This document shows, one piece after another, positions 4,778 to 6,440 of a DNA stretch of 6,440 nucleotides. Source of the stretch: Bacteroidota bacterium (GTDB taxonomy: Bacteria; Bacteroidota; Ignavibacteria; Ignavibacteriales; Ignavibacteriaceae); the NCBI GenBank assembly GCA_021778375.1, contig JAJYCM010000160.1, positions 1-6,440 on the forward strand, read 5' to 3'. The position numbers were made by a program, and so were the translations under genes. The notes beneath the pieces were generated by a model, which searched no databases, had not been told where the DNA came from, and saw only the letters and a list, made by a program, of their open reading frames with translations. Within the stretch, counting starts at the first letter, position 1. Each line of letters opens with the position of its first letter.

Positions 4778-6440
4778 ATGAATTATAAATTAAGCAAAGC
4801 CATTATCTTCCTATTTGTATCCATAGCTTTTTCGGTTACCTTAAAATTATTTGCCCAGATAAACGATCCGAATTTTAATGAACGATTCAATCTTTCAAGC
4901 TATACGGTTTTTACTCCCGGCAGTGATGTAACAGTAAATCTTTTCTCTAACTCAAAAACTGATAATAATTTTCAATTCAGACTTTTTAAGATCACCGATC
5001 CGGTTATTTTTTTTTCAAAAATAGATAAGAATTCCCTCAGGATAAACTTTGATATCTGGGCAAATGACAGGCAAATTTTGCTGAAGTATACAAAGCTTGT
5101 TAAGCAATGGGATGCGGAAATAAATACTTCCGGAAATTTTGGAACTAATAATAATCTTGACGTAGGAAAAATTAACGAAGCGGGTACTTATATCCTCCAG
5201 GCAATAAAAGGGAACCATGTTGCTTACTGCGGAATTGCGGTTACTAACAAAGCTATTGTCTATAAAAATAGCGGCCGGCAAGTTCTTGCCTTTGTTGCCG
5301 ATTCCAAAACCGGTAATGTAATTAAAAATGTCAAATTCAGTTTATATAACGACAATAAACTCATTGCTAAAAAAGATGCCGATAGCTCAGGTTTAGCTTT
5401 ATTTTCAATTAAGGGAAATATTGACTTCAGCGACGAGAATGCGTTGCTGGTTGCCCAAACTAAAGACGAAACAATTTTAAGCGATCCTTATTTTTATTTC
5501 CGGCTCGACGCAAAACCGTACACCGCCTATATCTATACGAATCAACCTGTTTATCGCCCCGGGCAAATTGTTTTTTACAAGGCTATCATCCGTGAACGAA
5601 ATGGCAATGGTTTGATAAATGTTGCCGATGAAAAATTTAAAATCATAATAAGAACGCAAAAGAGGAAAGATATTTTTTCTCAAGAGATGACAACAAACGA
5701 GTTCGGTGCAATATCCGGAAGTTTTAAGCTTAGCGATGATGCCGAACTTGGCAATTATTCCATCATTGCTGCTAAAAATAATCAACCTTACTTTGGTTCA
5801 TTCAGCGTCGAAGAATATAAAAAGCCGGAATATTTGGTCACTGTTTCTACTGCTAAAAATAAATATGCTGTAAGAGACACGATTAATGCGATAATTTCTG
5901 CTAAGTATTATTTCGGCTCTCCTGTTAAGGCTGGAACGGTTAATGTAAAAGTATTTAGACAGCGTTATTGGAGACCGTGGTGGCATGGTTCCGCGTTTGC
6001 ATGGTTCTATAACTCATTCAATATGGGGAAAATTAACTATCATAGTCCAAATGAATTAATTACTCAACAAGAAGGAACTCTTGATAAAAACGGGCAATTT
6101 ATTTTCCATTATACGGTTGATTCAACTTTAAGTAATGACTTTACTTATACTATCGAAGCTGAGGTGACAGATAATTCGCGCCAAACCGTCTCAGGCTCTG
6201 AGGATATTTTTGTTACAAGAGGCAGCTTCAATATTTCTACTTCTCCGGATAAATATTTTGTTGAAGCCGGAAGACCGATTGACTTAAATGTTACTGCCTC
6301 CGATTTTATAAATAAACCTGTAAAGACTGAATTCGAATTAGTTGTAAATTACCCGGAACAAAATATTCAGGGTAAAAATTATTTCAGACCTCCGGACGAT
6401 ACGATTCACGGTTCAACGGATTCTACAGGAAAAGACGTTA
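4778..6440 (+). CDS. Secreted bacterial alpha-2-macroglobulin family protein, N-terminal part (partial)
   Basis: The frame is open for 554 codons from ATG 4778 to the window end, so the protein is truncated there. Residues 1-26 form a Sec signal peptide (Lys4/Lys7, hydrophobic core, cleavage probably Phe-Ala|Gln27). No lipobox cysteine is present, unlike the E. coli homologue YfhM, which is a lipoprotein. Residues about 35-240 look like beta-sandwich macroglobulin domains. YTNQPVYRPGQIVFYKAIIR (253-272) is the hallmark of MG2, and FSVEEYKKPEYLVTV (342-356) leads into the next MG domain. An aromatic patch (397-411: W398, W401, W402, W409, F410, Y411) follows. Family knowledge: bacterial macroglobulins trap proteases that attack the envelope, often partnered with PBP1c. 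The bait region and any CxEQ thioester would lie downstream, so trapping ability cannot be judged. The start fits the signal peptide; AGAAGA just upstream is a weak ribosome site, and an in-frame TAA lies at 4697. Confidence 0.9.
   Translation, partial: MNYKLSKAIIFLFVSIAFSVTLKLFAQINDPNFNERFNLSSYTVFTPGSDVTVNLFSNSKTDNNFQFRLFKITDPVIFFSKIDKNSLRINFDIWANDRQILLKYTKLVKQWDAEINTSGNFGTNNNLDVGKINEAGTYILQAIKGNHVAYCGIAVTNKAIVYKNSGRQVLAFVADSKTGNVIKNVKFSLYNDNKLIAKKDADSSGLALFSIKGNIDFSDENALLVAQTKDETILSDPYFYFRLDAKPYTAYIYTNQPVYRPGQIVFYKAIIRERNGNGLINVADEKFKIIIRTQKRKDIFSQEMTTNEFGAISGSFKLSDDAELGNYSIIAAKNNQPYFGSFSVEEYKKPEYLVTVSTAKNKYAVRDTINAIISAKYYFGSPVKAGTVNVKVFRQRYWRPWWHGSAFAWFYNSFNMGKINYHSPNELITQQEGTLDKNGQFIFHYTVDSTLSNDFTYTIEAEVTDNSRQTVSGSEDIFVTRGSFNISTSPDKYFVEAGRPIDLNVTASDFINKPVKTEFELVVNYPEQNIQGKNYFRPPDDTIHGSTDSTGKDV

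Noticed and set aside
5015..5986. Three minus-strand open frames of about 60-100 codons opposite the macroglobulin gene
   Set aside because: They lie antisense to a long, well-supported frame with recognisable MG2 motifs, have no homology I recognise, and no convincing ribosome sites.
1..6440. CRISPR array, tRNA, insertion sequence ends or phage genes
   Set aside because: No regularly spaced repeats, cloverleaf-like sequence, transposase or terminal inverted repeats were seen on either strand.

Overview
The window is AT-rich bacterial DNA packed with genes. It probably comes from the Bacteroidota/Chlorobiota side of the tree, with Ignavibacteria-like the best guess. This is inferred from the AT-rich codon use, the mostly weak Shine-Dalgarno sequences, the signal peptide ending in Phe-Ala-Gln, and the presence of an MGDG-synthase-family glycosyltransferase next to a Bacteroidota-style alpha-2-macroglobulin. 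No rRNA or other marker gene is present, so the placement is tentative. I see no mobile element, CRISPR array or tRNA.

Layout. (1) Positions 1-1342, plus strand: the last 30 codons of an unidentified protein, then after a single base a complete U32 'peptidase'-family protein of the TrhP/RlhA type, probably an RNA hydroxylation enzyme. (2) Positions 1323-4538, minus strand: in transcription order, an unrecognised glycosyltransferase-like protein with a TTG start (4538-3222), an MGDG-synthase-family glycosyltransferase 6 bp behind it (3215-2067), and a YceH/DUF480 winged-helix protein (1967-1323) whose 3' end overlaps the U32 gene tail to tail by 20 bp. A weak AT-rich hairpin lies between the last two genes. 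(3) Positions 4539-4777: a 239-bp divergent intergenic region. It holds a good sigma-70-like promoter facing the glycosyltransferase pair and a 9-bp direct repeat with an 11-bp period overlapping that promoter's -35 element. (4) Positions 4778-6440, plus strand: the first 554 codons of a secreted bacterial alpha-2-macroglobulin, cut by the window end.

How the genes fit together. The two tandem glycosyltransferase-like proteins share GGGHL/GYGHL loops near their N termini and D...W motifs at equivalent places. They are probably co-expressed and may act on the same glycolipid. Divergent to them is an envelope-protection protein of the macroglobulin family, so the right half of the window looks concerned with the cell envelope. 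The left half (U32 and YceH) looks like housekeeping. The member most worth pursuing is the first gene of the pair (3222-4538), which I can place only at the level of a GT-B fold.
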